Assembly (NCBI GenBank): GCA_023213395.1
Contig: CM041465.1
Coordinates: 52,707,741-52,771,740, forward strand
Direction of reading: 5' to 3'
Length of the DNA stretch: 64,000 nt
Origin: Cycas panzhihuaensis
Taxonomy: Eukaryota > Cycadophyta
Shown: positions 44,913-56,266 of the stretch, in pieces
Numbering within the stretch: the stretch's first letter is position 1
Layout of the letters: each line of letters starts with the position of its first letter
Notes under the pieces: model-generated
Databases searched by the model: none
What the model was told of the DNA's origin: nothing
The model's input: only the letters and a program-made list of their open reading frames with translations
Made by a program: the position numbers and the translations under genes

Positions 44913-47540
44913 ATGGAAGGTTACCCGTCCGATTGGGCCCTCTGGTACCATGACTTCAGGAACTCAAGAGTTCCCTTCAGCTGTTCCGGAATCCGCCCAT
45001 GAGGGTGATGATTCCATCTACTACCCAGATGACCATTTCCACCCTGATGACTTTCAGCCTTCCGCTCATGCAGCGGAAGATCCGGCCCCTCACGAGACTC
45101 GCCACCCCACTGGTGAGCCTTACGAGGAGCGCCCTGAAGGATCCCCTACTTTCGAAGCCCCTTCAACTTCGTATGGCCACGAGGATACCCCTCCTGCCAA
45201 CGTAGTCGAGGCGATTAGCGAGTATTTCTGAGCAACTCACCGCCAGCCGCACCCTAGATGGTTTGAGGAAATGCTGCGCAATGTAGAATCTTCCTCATCC
45301 ATCCCTATGCCTTCTACCACGATCGATGCTCCTGCCCGTACATGCTCGTCCTATGCCGTGTCTACCCCAGCTCCTAGGGCAAACGTTGCGCCGCCCGCCT
45401 ACCGTGGCCTGTTTCTTTCAGACACTCGTGGCATGACCTTTCCTCAACTCAGGGTCAGCATGCCATGCCCAAGCCAAACGCATGCGCCGCCTTTGAACGT
45501 GGCACATGCGTTCCCTAGTAGGCCTCGAGGCCCTACCAGTGCCGCCGCCATTAGCTATGTAGAACCCACTCCTACATATGCCCAAAACCTGGTTGGTGGT
45601 CCTTCTCTTTACGTGCCCCCAGGTTACACGTCTCAACCTTGGGGGCAAGGCAAGGGAAGCCATCTCCACACATGGGGTGGACCCGTTGCACCCATATGGG
45701 GTCGCACCACCTATGGGTGGCCCATATGGGCAAAACCCGGTCCCTTATCCTCCGTTTCTGTCATCCAATGTAACTCCCATTGCTGCGTCATCGGAAGGGA
45801 GTGTACCTCCTTTTCAGAGCTCTTACCCGCAACCCACTTTCCAACAAGGGGCCTTTTCCCAAGGAGGGATGGGTTTACCACCCCCATCTATTCCTTTACC
45901 AGTTGTCAATCCATTAGCCCAAGCAAGGACACGTCCTTTCGTGGACTATAGGTCGCCATTGTCTGTTGAGGCACTAAGGACTAACCTGCCACCTCACCCT
46001 CCTGAAGTTCCCAAATTCGATGGGACTTCGTCGCAAGACCCAACCGAGCATGTCTGACTTTTCTATGGCGTGCATCGATTATTGGGCTTTACGACCATAT
46101 CCTTATAAAGTTATTTACGCGGTCCTTGCGGGCGATGCCCTCAAGTGGTTTTCGCCTTCACGCCCATTCGATCTCCTCATTCCAGCAATTGGTGGACGAG
46201 TTCGTCAACTATTTTGACGTAGCTTGTCTATTCGAAAGCAGAATGAAGACGCTCCTGTCGCTTAAACAGGGTCACGATGAGATGAACCGTGACTTTGTGC
46301 GACGCTTCCATGATCTTCTTCACTCTACCAAGGCCACGTTGCCTGAATAGTTGAAGCGAGATCTTTTTGTCAACGCACTTCACCTCGAAGTGCATGTGGA
46401 AGTCCTCAAGATGGGGGCGACCACGTGTGACTCCGCCATCTCGAGGTGTTTGGCTTTGGAGGCCATTGAGATCCAAGCGGGACTCAAGAAACTCCCAAGC
46501 CCTCGCAACATCGCGAGGCACCTCCTCCGTCGAAGGAGACCACACCTTCACAACCCGCTAGGTCCACCTCTCACCTGACTGAGAGGACCTTGGATCCCCT
46601 TACTTCCGCTATTCACTCGTTTGAGCGAATGATGAAGGAGTTGAAACTCCAACCTCCTTCATCGCCGACCTCTCATAAACCTGTCCAGCAGACTTCTCGT
46701 GCGATGCCCCCCAAAGGGGATAACACCCAGTCTTCTCAAGCAAGGAGGACCGATCCTCCCCTTGAGAAGAGGTGGTGTTCCATCCACGGGGAGTGCTTCC
46801 ATGACGATGCGCGTTGCCAGGCAAAGCACCCACGTGATGCCCCACCGCGCGATTCGTCCCCTAGGTAGACATCGAGGCCTAACCTTGATCAACCCGTTCA
46901 TAGAAACCCATTCCCCAAACACAGGGAATGTGGCTGTGATGTTCAGCAAAGGAACAATCAAAATCAGGATAGATCTCCCGATCCTCGCCCTTCGCATGGT
47001 AGAGGGAAGGGTGTGCGAAGGTCACCTTCCCCTTCGCGCTCCCCTGACCGCCATTCTCCTTCGCCTTCGCGGTCCCGTAACAAGGGAAAGAAGGTCGTTC
47101 AATTGCTTGAGACCACTCTGTTATATGCCTTAACCCAGTCCCAAGCTGCTAAAGAGGCAGCTGGTGCCTCTTCATCCACATCTCACCTTGATCCCCCTCC
47201 GGAAGTCGTCCCTCCAGAGATTCCTGCGCTTCCCAAGACTATTCCCATGTGCCCTGGCTGTTACGATTTTCGAAGGGCGCTTACCCAACCCACAGGGAAG
47301 GGTAAGCCCTTTTCTATAGTTGACGAGCTCCACACTGTCGCCACAGGAATATCCTTGATGGACGTCTTGAGAAGCTGCCCTGAGCAACGAGCTCATCTTC
47401 TTGAAGCTCTTGGCCAACAAGATGCTTCCATCCATGCGATAAGTGCTACCTCTCAGGGGCCACTTGTCATCTCATTTGATCCCAGAGATCTCCCATCTCC
47501 CAGCAAGCGGGAGAAGCTTTTACGTGCATTCGTTATTACC
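44913..47540 (+). pseudogene. Gag of element D
   Basis: Starts MEGYPSDWAL at 44913. A frame change after about 12 codons leads to EGDDSIYYPDDHFHPDDF, then SYVEPTPTYAQN and YVPPGYTSQPWG. The core is ALRTNLPPHPPEVPKFDG (to 46057), a shift, then LKQGHDEMNRDFVRRFHDLLHS. A zinc-finger-like WCSIHGECFHDDARC lies at about 46770-46820, then a Ser/Arg/Pro-rich stretch (RSPSPSRSPDR near 47020) and FSIVDELHTVATGISLMDVLRS (47310-47375). Several single-base shifts break an otherwise well kept frame. Confidence 0.87.
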
Positions 47541-47870
47541 ATTAACACTCCTGACTGTATCATAAAGAGGACCATTGTGGATAATTACTCCTCGATTAAT
47601 GCTATGCCTGTGCGTATGCTCAAGGAGCTAGGCATAGTAGCTCTTGAGTCTGTCCCTTGGAAATGCCAAGGGTATGATGGGACTGCGAAGTCCCTCTAGG
47701 GCGATCTCCCTTTCCCTCACCTTAGGAGGGAAAACTGTTTCCGTCGAAGTTGCTGTACTCGATGTCGATGTAGAGTACAACCTCTTGTTGGGCCAACCAT
47801 GGTTCGACCAGATGGGAGCAATCTGCTCAACGTAATGGGGGCAACTTAAATTTGTCCATGAAGGATAAGT
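47541..47870 (+). pseudogene. Aspartic protease of element D
   Basis: Reads CIIKRTIVDNYSSINAMPVRMLKELGI (active site DNYSS, where A has DNSSS), WKCQGYDG, a frame change near 47690, then VSVEVAVLDVDVEYNLLLGQPWF and a stop in place of a Leu or Gln before WGQLKFVHEG. It is the last recognisable pol domain of D. Confidence 0.82.
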
Positions 47871-48548
47871 TAAAGTTGTCGCCCATGAGCCTATACCGTC
47901 TCATACCTCTCATCTAGCCTGCCAAGCTGTTTTCGATGATGAAGATAGTGATCCTGAGGAGGTTACCCCTTCTGTGGGACCTTTGTTTCAGGAGACCGAC
48001 CCTCATCAGTCGAACCCTATGCCATGTCATGAGCCAAACCTAGTTAGGTTTGCCCCTATTGGCGTAGGTGGTTACGGTTGCTTACCCATCACGGGTGATT
48101 CTGATTCGAATAGCGAGGGTTATGGGCACTCTCCTCGATGTGTCACCCTGGTTTCATGAGCACTTAGGGGAATATCTCAGTCAGATATTCCTGCTCTTCC
48201 CCATTCTACATTGGCTCCTGAGCCACTGGTCTCAAACCAGCCATTTATTTTACCTTCTTGGCCTCCCCGTGCAGTTTCACGTAGGTGCCCACGTCGACGA
48301 TCCACTCGTAGAGGCGTTTCTCCTTCACACTCTAGATCCTTACCTCAGACTAGAGCTGCTCTCACTCGGATGCAACCTTGCCATGCGATCCGTCGTGTGC
48401 CAGGTCTGTTGCACTCATATGGTTCCGACCATAGCAAGTTTATTGGTAGGCCTAGCCAAACTAGGCCTATTCTTCGTCACCTATCTCCTACCTTGTGCGT
48501 GATTACCCCTATCCTTATGGGATCTAGCCACACCTATTGCTCTTTTTA
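47871..48548 (+). pseudogene. Protease-RT linker of element D, ending at a deletion
   Basis: Acidic and Pro-rich linker (AVFDDEDSDPEEV, RFAPIGVGGYGCLPI) matching FTPIGVRSYGYLA of A, continuing to SSHTY near 48530, which matches SHSYMSHV of A (17115). After 48548 the sequence jumps to what follows integrase in A, so 3.2 kb of pol is missing. Confidence 0.75.
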
Positions 48549-48801
48549 TGCTCCGAAATGAGCCTAAACTACCATTTTAAATTGTTCCCATTCCTCCCAA
48601 CTACGGGTTGAATGGCAATTTAAGATGGATTCATGCTCTGAAACGAGCCTAAACTACCATTTTAAATTGTTCCCATTCCTCCCAACCACGGGTTGAATGG
48701 CAATTTAAGATGGATTCATGCTCCGAAATGAGCCTAAACTACCATTTTAAATTGTTTCCATTCTTCCCAACCACGGGTAGAATGGCAATTTAAGATGGAT
48801 T
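48549..48801 (+). repeat. Three tandem copies of an 84-85 bp unit with internal inverted repeat
   Basis: Units at 48549-48633, 48634-48717 and 48718-48801, each starting ATGCTCYGAAAYGAGCC. Inside each, CCATTTTAAATTG pairs with CAATTTAAGATGG, and CCATTC with GAATGG. Element A has one copy, directly after its integrase. Copies 1 and 2 are nearly identical; copy 3 differs more and runs into unique sequence. Confidence 0.9.
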
Positions 48802-49436
48802 TTTGGTTTTTCTTCCGGTTCCTCCCGCGGAACCCGCGTTCCCGTGTGCTCTTGGGAACCTTTGTCCTCCTATTTTGGGCATCCCCCAAACTAGGACGAC
48901 GCTGTGGGGTATCGTTACTCCCCTCTCGTGCTTGTTGTTTCCTTCGCATATTTCGCTATGTTCCCCTGTGGACGTGCATGTCGCCCTATTTTCTAACCTC
49001 ACACCTCTCGATCACCTCTGCTCATGGTGGATGTGTGTGCTCCTGTTAGACATATGGCCATACATGGAAGGAAACACGTGCATGTGTATATTTACAAAAT
49101 CTACATATTCACATATTTATACACCTGCATATTTACAAAACTTTACAACAAAATGTACACATTTACACATTCAAACATTTGTAGCATATTACAAAAAATC
49201 ATTCTTTTACAAAAAATAAATCATACATGCTACCTCTATCATACATGATACACGCCACTTCATATCAAATGTGGGGTTCCAATTACCCCGTGTATATATA
49301 TATCAAAAATGTCATAGTACATCGTGTATGTGGGAAGCCGGGATCCTTACAGAGGGAGTACAATTATGTGAGTCTACATATGACCCTGAGGCCCACAGGC
49401 CGTCAAAATCATACATATGTGTCTCCTAGTCTACTG
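48802..49436. other. Spacer 3' of the antisense gene, element D
   Basis: Homologous to about 13208-13790 of A, reversed. Includes a run of ACATATTTACA-like repeats near 49080-49200. No protein recognised. Confidence 0.55.
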
Positions 49437-50052
49437 CTACTGTCCTGATCCTGGAGTCCCGTCCACTAGTTTGTGTGATCCCTCTCCTGGGGACCACATC
49501 CCTGCGAGGCTCCTCCTAGGCCTCCGTGAGCTGCCCGCCTCGCTCTCCTCGTCCCGAGGCCGTCTCGGGGTCGTAGCCGCTGTATGTGTGTGTGTGTCTG
49601 GTTCCTGCTCGACCTCGAGACCATCTGCGCCACCAGCTGGTCGTAGCGGACCTGGATGCGATCCCTCTCGCCTCGGAGTCCCTCCTCTATAGCTCTGAAC
49701 TTCTCCTCCGACGCCTTAAGGCGCTCCTCTAGGACTGCTAGGCGAGTGCTGCTCCCTGCATCTCCTCCTGGCCCGCTCTATGCCTCCAAGGCCTGGATCC
49801 GTCCACGCAGCTCATCTCGCTCGCCCCTGGTCACGTCGAGCTCTCGCTGTAGCTGCCCTCGGAATGCCATGTGCTCCTAGGTCTCTACAGCCCAGATGTC
49901 TCTCGCTCTCACCAATGGGGCGAATGCCTGCATGTAGGCTCCCGCCGATCTAGGCACGTCCTCTGCTTGGATGGGCGATTGCCCCTCTACGTAGACCTGA
50001 GGGAACAACTCCCTCACCATGGCCTCGACCAGCAGCTGGACCTCCGCTACAC

Positions 50053-50160
50053 CTGTCAATGCAACGTGTCATGTGTCAGTATGTATCCTCGATGCGTATC
50101 ATAAAATGAAATCAAAGTCTATCTAAATGTCAAACGACTAAGGAAACGGTTAGGTCTCAC
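50053..50160 (-). other. Predicted intron 2 of the antisense gene, element D
   Basis: 108 nt, donor GTGAGACCTAACC and acceptor TTGCATTGACAG. In-frame stop lies a few bases inside the intron, so only splicing joins the two open exons. Confidence 0.75.
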
Positions 50161-51363
50161 CTGCTGTGGCCGCCGGATCCTCTGCTCGGGCGACATCCTC
50201 ATCTCCTAGCTCTCCGCCAGCTGCAGGTACCTCATCCTCTGGCACATCCTCTACCTCTGCCTCGTCTCTGGCAGGGACTGGCTCGACCCTCGCCTCTCCA
50301 GATCTCCTCACGATCCGTAGCCTGCGCCCCCTGGTATCGGCTGCCCTGCTTGTCTCGGCAGCTCCTGATGGGCCTGCCCCTCCTATGGCAGCCCCGGATG
50401 GTCCTGCTGCGTCCTCGGATGACTGTGATGGACACTCCCTCCCGCAGTCGTGACGAAGAGCCCCATCTCCCCCGTCATCACTATCATCGCCTCCATCGTC
50501 ACCGTCGTCATCGCTGTCGTCGATGGGTGCTCCTGCTCCTCCTGCTCCATCATCACTCCCCCACCTCACCGCTGTGTATGGATCTGCTATGTAGTCGGTC
50601 AGAGTGAGGAGGTTGAGTGATGTCACATCAATCGACCGACGGACACGGGCCTAATCCTCTGTCCCCCAGAATCTCGTCTGCCACCTGTGGACCATCGGGG
50701 CCCACCTCGCTATGGTGAATGGCCCCTACGGCGCCCACCGCAAAATGATCAAAAAACCAGCACTGCAACAACGTGCTATAAGAAAATTCTCCTCTGCCTG
50801 ATCTCCTGATAGTATCTAGTTGGGCGACGAGGTTCGCCGTAACTAGAGTGGCCCAGTCCATCCTCTCGCCGACCTCACACCAGCGTGCCGCATCCACCCA
50901 TCCTCCTGGGATCTCCTTGTAGTTCTGTTTCCGGGAGATCCGGAATAAAATGCATAGCAAGATAAGTTTCCTCACCCGAGGTTCCCTGACATGAGTACTG
51001 TCTGGAGGGGATCTCCCCTATGCTACCACTGCGCCTCGTGAGGAACCGAGCCTCCCGTGTCTTTGCCTCGGTCTTGGCGGCGTCCTCAGTCTCACAGGCC
51101 TCCCTGTCGTTGGCATCCCTAGGATCCGTCTAATATCCTCTAGGGCGATGGTGATATCTCCTATCTGAGGCAAGTGAAACACGTGCCTCCTCACATCCCA
51201 AGGCGACACTATGTCCACTAGAGCCGTGATCGATGTGTGAACCGGGGTCTTGTGGCCTTATGCAGTCGCATCTCTTGAGTCGCCTGTCCTCCTCATCACC
51301 ATCTCCGTGTAACTCAGGATGGGCATGCCGACGTTCTAGCTGTTATCCACCGCAGAATCGGCA

Positions 51364-51848
51364 CTGCAATCGATAAAGTCAATCCAAATCAGTTCCCTAG
51401 CAGTCTTCTAGGCTCTGGTCGTCTGGTGCCCTTTTCTGGTTTTCAGGGGTTGTTTGGCTCCTTTTTTACTTTTTCTGATTTTCTGTTTGTGTACTGCTCC
51501 AAATTTAGCAGTACCGCTAAAATTGGAGCGGGTCCCACGGCGATCGCTCCTCTCCAGCGATACCGCAGCCAAGATCGTGGTGCCACGATTTTGGCCGCGG
51601 CACCACCGGCACCCCCCCTAAAAAGGGGGTTCTTGGCCCAGAAAATCAAAAATTTTTGTGGTGGACCCCCCGTGGGGCCCACCGGGACCAGTGGCCGCCA
51701 ATGCCCGTGTCCGCCTCTTTCTGGGTCCAATTCAGACTCTGAGAGGCCTCCAACTGCCCATAAGGGGCATAAAAAGCATTAAAAATTTAACTAAAAAGCA
51801 ATGAACTTCAAATTTTGAAATGACGAGGGTTACGTTAGATCCACTCAC
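51364..51848 (-). other. Predicted intron 1 of the antisense gene, element D
   Basis: 485 nt, donor GTGAGTGG and acceptor ATCGATTGCAG. Its position matches that of A, though the downstream frame is one base different here. Confidence 0.55.
51497..51600. repeat. Palindrome cluster inside antisense intron 1, element D
   Basis: Three inverted repeats: CTCCAAATTTAGC with GCTAAAATTGGAG (51497-51528); ATCGCT with AGCGAT (51543-51561); GCCAAGATCGTGG with CCACGATTTTGGC (51568-51595), extended by CCGC/GCGG. Order and spacing match element A while the arms differ. Confidence 0.85.
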
Positions 51849-52032
51849 TGGATCTGGCCTGACTGTCGCCATCTCGTCTCTGAGATCGTGATGACTGTCT
51901 CCTCGCTCGAATCTGATGGTCGGATCGTCCCCTGCGTGCCTCTGAAATCGGGTAGCGCTCCGCGTCGTAAGGAAGAGGCTCTGGTTTCGCACGAGAGCCG
52001 GTGAAAATGAATCCAATTTTCATTAGTTTTCC

Positions 52033-52039
52033 TTATATA
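52033..52039 (-). promoter_or_regulatory. TATA box of the antisense gene, element D
   Basis: Minus strand GCCTATATAAGGAAA, identical over 15 bases to element A, 161 bp upstream of the exon-1 ATG. Confidence 0.65.
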
Positions 52040-52568
52040 GGCGGGGGCCCCGGTGGGCACTTCTTCCGTTTCTGGCTCCGTGACAGTTGTTGGGACAATC
52101 TCGTCCCTCTGATAGTCTTTACCTTCTAGCCCGGTTGCCCATTGTGCTTTATGGATGCCCTTTCTGCCTTCTCTTGCAGAAGCATTTATGGCGCCTCATT
52201 TCTGCACTTTCGGTAGGGCCCTTTTGCACCGTTTTGCGCGCTGCTCCCGTGCACGCCTGAGTTTATACTCGTTTGGCTCGTTTCGCCGCCCTGGACTCAT
52301 TTTCGCACCCCTTTTTCACCCCTGGGGTCCCCAAAGGAAATGCCCCCCCGTCTGGGGGCATATTTTGGCTTCCCAAAGCAACTTTTGGGACTCCAGGATG
52401 TCTTTTCTCTGCCCACTCTCAGTCAGTGGCTGGATTGCTTGCTCTCATTTTCAGGTAACCTCATTGCTAGGTCCTCCTACCCTTCTCGGCCCGCTTCGTG
52501 CTTGCTATTCTATTCTTTGTTTTTGCTTACGTCGCTACTTATTTGCTGCCAGAGCCTAGTATCCAGCC
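52040..52568. other. Spacer between antisense promoter and second RNase H, element D
   Basis: Aligned with 10167-10683 of A. Contains ORFs in several frames without family features. A CAG-GTAACC at about 52450 and CTGCCAG near 52548 could be splice signals for the RNase H transcript but this is unsupported. Confidence 0.5.
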
Positions 52569-52989
52569 ATGTCTCTCCTCGTTTTCACTGATGGTGGAAG
52601 TCGCGGCAACCCCGGACCTTCCGCCGCTGCGTGGATTCTTCACAGTCCCTCTGGACACGATTACTTGCATTCCGGAGTCTTTCTTCTCGAGGCTACCAAT
52701 AACGGTCGAAGGCACTACCGTTATTGAAGCCCTTACGGATGCTCTCCATTTCCATCGCGGTCCCATTGTGTTGTTTTACGATTCTCAGGTCGTGGTGTCC
52801 CATCTCACCCAAGTTTACCAGGTGCGATGCCCTCATCTGAGAACCCTTGCGTCTGCCGCCAGGTCTCTTCTGGCTTGTTTCTCGTTAGTGGATATCCAGC
52901 ATATTTCGAGGCACCTCAACGCTGAGGCTGACAGCCTCGTCCGCCTCGTCCTTGAGCGTCGCCTCCTTCTTCTAGACGACCGCCCTTGA
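52569..52989 (+). pseudogene. Second, archaeal-type RNase H of element D
   Basis: The ATG at 52569 starts MSLLVFTDGGSRGNPGPSAA, with the first catalytic Asp intact, then LEATNN. A shift at about 52700-52720 moves to the frame reading IEALTDALHFHRGPIVLFYDSQVVVSHLTQVYQV, QHISRHLNAEADSLVRL, ending at a TGA at 52987-52989. Length is 421 bases against 423 in A. One small indel separates it from an intact domain, making it the best kept enzyme-like piece of D. Confidence 0.87.
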
Positions 52990-53344
52990 GGCTTGGCTAG
53001 CTAGCCCACGCCGAAGCCTCGAGTTGTTGTTAGTTAGATGTGCCTGCTCTACTTTGTTAAATGCCCTCTTACTTCACGTTGCACTTTGGCAATGGGGGCA
53101 TCTCGTTTTACTGCTTATTTCAGTTTCAGGTCGATGTTTAGGCAACACGCAGGCAGCCCCTACGTTGTCCTCATCTCCGTCTCCCCTATCCACACGTTCC
53201 GCCACGACACTCGCTTATGCCCTTGGTCCACGTGCCACTTTTTATTATTTTATATATATATATGCATGTGCTACTCATATCTTTGATTGACAGCATTCGC
53301 CATCACATTACGCTTACGGCGGTGAGGCTCTGCGCTATAAGGCG
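52990..53344 (+). other. 3' untranslated spacer and polypurine-tract region, element D
   Basis: Contains CATTCGCCATCACATT and GGTGAGGCTCTGCGC, matching the 3' end of A. The bases directly before the LTR (CTATAAGGCG) are less purine-rich than CCAAGGGGGCAG in A, so the tract has decayed. Confidence 0.6.
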
Positions 53345-55923
53345 TGTTTCCACCATCTTTGGAATGGACTCAAGACGCATCGACACAGGTTTGTTCAGGT
53401 ATATGTTCTTACTTTTCTTACCTATGTTAATTAAGGTAATTTAGAGTAGTTTGATTGACATATGCCTGCCTACATGCGTTTGTTTGTCTGCCTGCTCATA
53501 ATGCATGTGCCTAACAGCACGACTTTAGCCTATGATGACTCACAGCGGGGGCATTCCTCAATGAATGTGATACCCCGTATGGCGTACAGCCACCCATGAT
53601 GTCTCCAAAGTCTCCCGGGTTTGTTTACGCGACTTGTTTGTTCTTGTTACAACATGTCGCGTATGTTGCAGTCCTTCCTAAGTCTGGTTTAACCCTTAGT
53701 TAGAACTCTTTGCATTGTTTTGGGTACTTGCCCACTACTTGGGCCTTGCCCCAACTGATGTAATTCATGTTTAGTCTTTGTTCTTACCTCAGAACCTGAT
53801 TTTTCTGTTTTATTTTTCTCTTTTTTAATTTCAGGTTGATACCGCGGTAAACTAAGCGGTACCACGATTCTGTTGATGCAGAGTTTGCACAGTACAATTA
53901 TTCGAAATTTAAAAAAGAGAACCACGCGATAGTTTCCGCGTTTTTTCACGGAACTGTCGCATGGCTCCGTACGATTGGAGGTGCCCCAACGTCCCCAACA
54001 TTCACTTACTGTGAACAAGAGATAAAAACCTTTTTTTCTTTCATTAGAATCATGCTTGAGCTCATTTTTCCAAGACTTCTAAGGAAAAACTCTCCACAAA
54101 AGACAAAAGAAAAGACACAGAAATCAAAGAAGTTCAGGCACAGCAACTGAGGAGGGGGGACTAGGCTGCCACTAGTGGATTTTGCAGGGCCATTGCTGCC
54201 CTTTACTACTCTCCAACAACCAGCTTTTTTCCTCTTGCAGCTGCACAAAGATTCAAGGGACTTCTTCAACAAAGAAGCTACCCCAAAGACTCTCTTCACA
54301 GCTCCAAACTTACTAGGAGCTTCTTCCACCCACATTACAGCAGAGAATACTCATGATCAGCCTTCATTTGACCTCCATTGCTACTGTCCCTAGTGGTAAG
54401 AGGAATGCATGACCTCTCTACACAAGGTACCCCTTAGCTTTACTTGCTTTTTTATGTTTTCTTGTATTTCTTCTTCCTTTTACTTGTATTTCCTTTGCTT
54501 TTTTGCTTGCAAACCCTTGGACATACTTGCATTTTCCTTGTTTTTATTGTCAAGCATTCCACCTCTTCTTTCCCTTTGCTTTTACCCCTTGAATGAAAGT
54601 AGCTACCATTGGCCATAGCCGCCCCGTAGTCCTACCTTGACCCAAATCCATTTTCTCAGTTTTTCTTTGGGGTCCCTCACTTTCTCCAAGCCTTCTTCTA
54701 TTCTTTCCTTAGCCAGCTAGAGTAAGGGAGCATACACGAGGATTCGAGGGAGATAGGCGGGTTCCGTTCCCCATTGTCGTCCTTCTCCCCAAGGGTTCCG
54801 TCCCTTCTCCTCTTCCCCTTGCCATACATGCTGTCCTAAGGAACGGGTCAAAGGAGTTTAGGAGATTGTGTTAGGGTATCCGGACCGGTTTGAGACAACC
54901 CGCATCCACCTTTGTTACCACCCAGCATTCCTTTCCCAGGCCCCTTTGGAGACCTCCCGTGGGTGAGTTAGCCATCCCAAGGCTATACCCAGTTCCACTT
55001 TGTGTGTTTGCAGCATTTGGTAGTGTAAAAGTATATCATATGCTCTCGTTTCCGTTTTGCCACATTTTAACATATAACTTAGTTTGTTTAGCCAAGTCGA
55101 CTTCAGTTTGCAGTACATATACATATATCTCCTTGTATATTTTGTAGCCTCTCCCTCGAGAGGAAGGTGCTCTTTGTGCTCTCCTGCAGGATCGCGTTAG
55201 TGGAGGTGGCGCGTGGAGCGAACCCATTGCCAGATAGCTCCAGTACGGTATTCTCTCTCTTGTAGTTTTGAGCTTCCTTTTCGTCCTTTCATTTCATTTG
55301 GTTTCGCATGCTTATGGGGAGGTAAGTGAACCCTCTTACCACTGCGAATCGACGTTGCATGCATGGAGAAAGGAGAAAGAGGGAGCGGAAACCCCGCGAG
55401 ATCAACCGTGCTCCGACCTCAAACGCCGGATCCAGGTATTCCTCGTGTTTCCTTTGTGTTTCCTCTTATATCATTCTTGCTTTCTCGCATCTGCTTGATA
55501 GGTAAAAAGATAAGAAACATAAGGAAAAGGAAAATAATCTTTTATTTTATATTTACTTTCTCGCACTGTTTCTTCACTTCACATAGCATAAGATTAGAAG
55601 GCCCGTTTACGTTATACCCCTCAGCCACACCTTGCTTCATATCTATCACACGTTAGATTTGTTGCCCTCCTCGTTGCCTTCTCATTACCTTGGGAAGTCG
55701 CAACGCGCGAGGTTTCCCTTTCCTTCCCAGCCATCCGAAGGGTAGGAAGGTCTCGTTTTTGCACGGCTACCTGGAAGCAACCAGGCACCTTGCAGCCCCT
55801 GAACCTGCGCTCCGGTGCACAGAAGTCCTGCGAGGTGAGATCCTCGCTGCCTAGCCTAGTCAGTGTGGTGTTTTTATATCCCTTTGCTAGAAGTAGGATT
55901 GCCGCCCCGCTGGGAGCATTTCA
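53345..55923 (+). repeat. 3' LTR of element D
   Basis: Starts TGTTTCCACCATCTTTGG and ends GGGAGCATTTCA, followed by the GACTA duplication. The hairpin at 53347-53363 keeps only five pairs (TTCCA/TGGAA). A patch at 53838-53864 reads GATACCGCGGTAAACTAAGC where the 5' LTR has GATACCATGGTAAACTAAGC. Confidence 0.92.
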
Positions 55924-56184
55924 GACTATAGTATTTTCAGCCCTTTTGAGAAGCTTTGTGGAGGGAACCTTGCCTTTTAGAGGGATTCTTTATCGTCAGT
56001 AATTTGCAGGATCTTTTGGCAACATTGTATTTATTTGGTTTATATTCATTTCATACAATTTTATATTTGTATTTAAGTGGATTTGTATTATTTCTCTCTT
56101 GATTGGATATTTCACAAGTGTATTTGGTGGATATTTTGTCTATTTCTGTAAAATCTATTAGAAGAATTCTGTAATGTTATTATA
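55924..56184 (+). repeat. 5' LTR of element C, right piece
   Basis: Continues from 42058, aligns with about 61013-61278 and ends TTATTATA (TTACTACA in the 3' LTR). Confidence 0.92.
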
Positions 56185-56186
56185 AG

Positions 56187-56198
56187 TGGTATCAGAGC
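56187..56198 (+). other. Primer-binding site of element C (initiator Met tRNA)
   Basis: TGGTATCAGAGC, exact, two bases after the LTR end. Confidence 0.93.
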
Positions 56199-56266
56199 TT
56201 CATTCAAAATGGATATTTAACATTTCTCTGCAAGAAATATTTGAGAATTTATTTTTTCCCAATAGA

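Larger units (their letters stand above)
49437..51872 (-). pseudogene. Antisense accessory gene of element D (PMD-like, two introns)
   Basis: Exon 1 (51849-51872) encodes MATVRPDP. Exon 2 (50161-51363) reads VRRHVFHLPQIGDITI, LEDIRRILGMPTTGRPVRL (PMD-like start), RVRKLILLCILF, ERMDWATLVTANLVAQLD, FSYSTLLQCWFFDHF, then LTDYIADPYTAV and a long Asp/Gly acidic tract, open for the last 158 codons. Exon 3 (49437-50052) reads VEAMVRELFPQVYVEGQ and a coiled-coil-like ERDELRGRIQALEA...ERLKASEEK, ending GSGQ and TAG. Exons 2 and 3 join in frame (phase 1). Breaks lie mainly in the first half of exon 2. Role unknown; PMD proteins elsewhere in plants are linked to transposon silencing. Confidence 0.68.
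42059..55923 (+). mobile_element. Element D: Tat-type Ty3/gypsy lacking RT, RNase H and integrase
   Basis: LTRs 42059-44640 and 53345-55923 (2582 and 2579 bp) flank 8.7 kb that contains gag, protease, a triplicated 84-85 bp unit, the antisense PMD-like gene and the second RNase H, all homologous to element A. The segment equivalent to A 13885-17115 (RT, first RNase H, integrase) is absent. TSD GACTG (42054-42058) and GACTA (55924-55928). It would need enzymes from another element to move. Confidence 0.93.

Noticed and set aside
48549-48801. Three regularly spaced repeats as a CRISPR-like array
   Set aside because: Units are directly tandem with no unique spacers, and the context is a plant retrotransposon.
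50166-50607. Open + strand frames opposite the acidic exon of the antisense gene in D
   Set aside because: GC-rich repetitive codons for Asp/Gly produce Ser/Pro/Arg-rich shadow frames; only the minus frame is shared with A and G.
56187-56198. TGGTATCAGAGC sites as parts of tRNA genes
   Set aside because: Only the short primer complement is present, each directly behind an LTR; no tRNA cloverleaf surrounds them.
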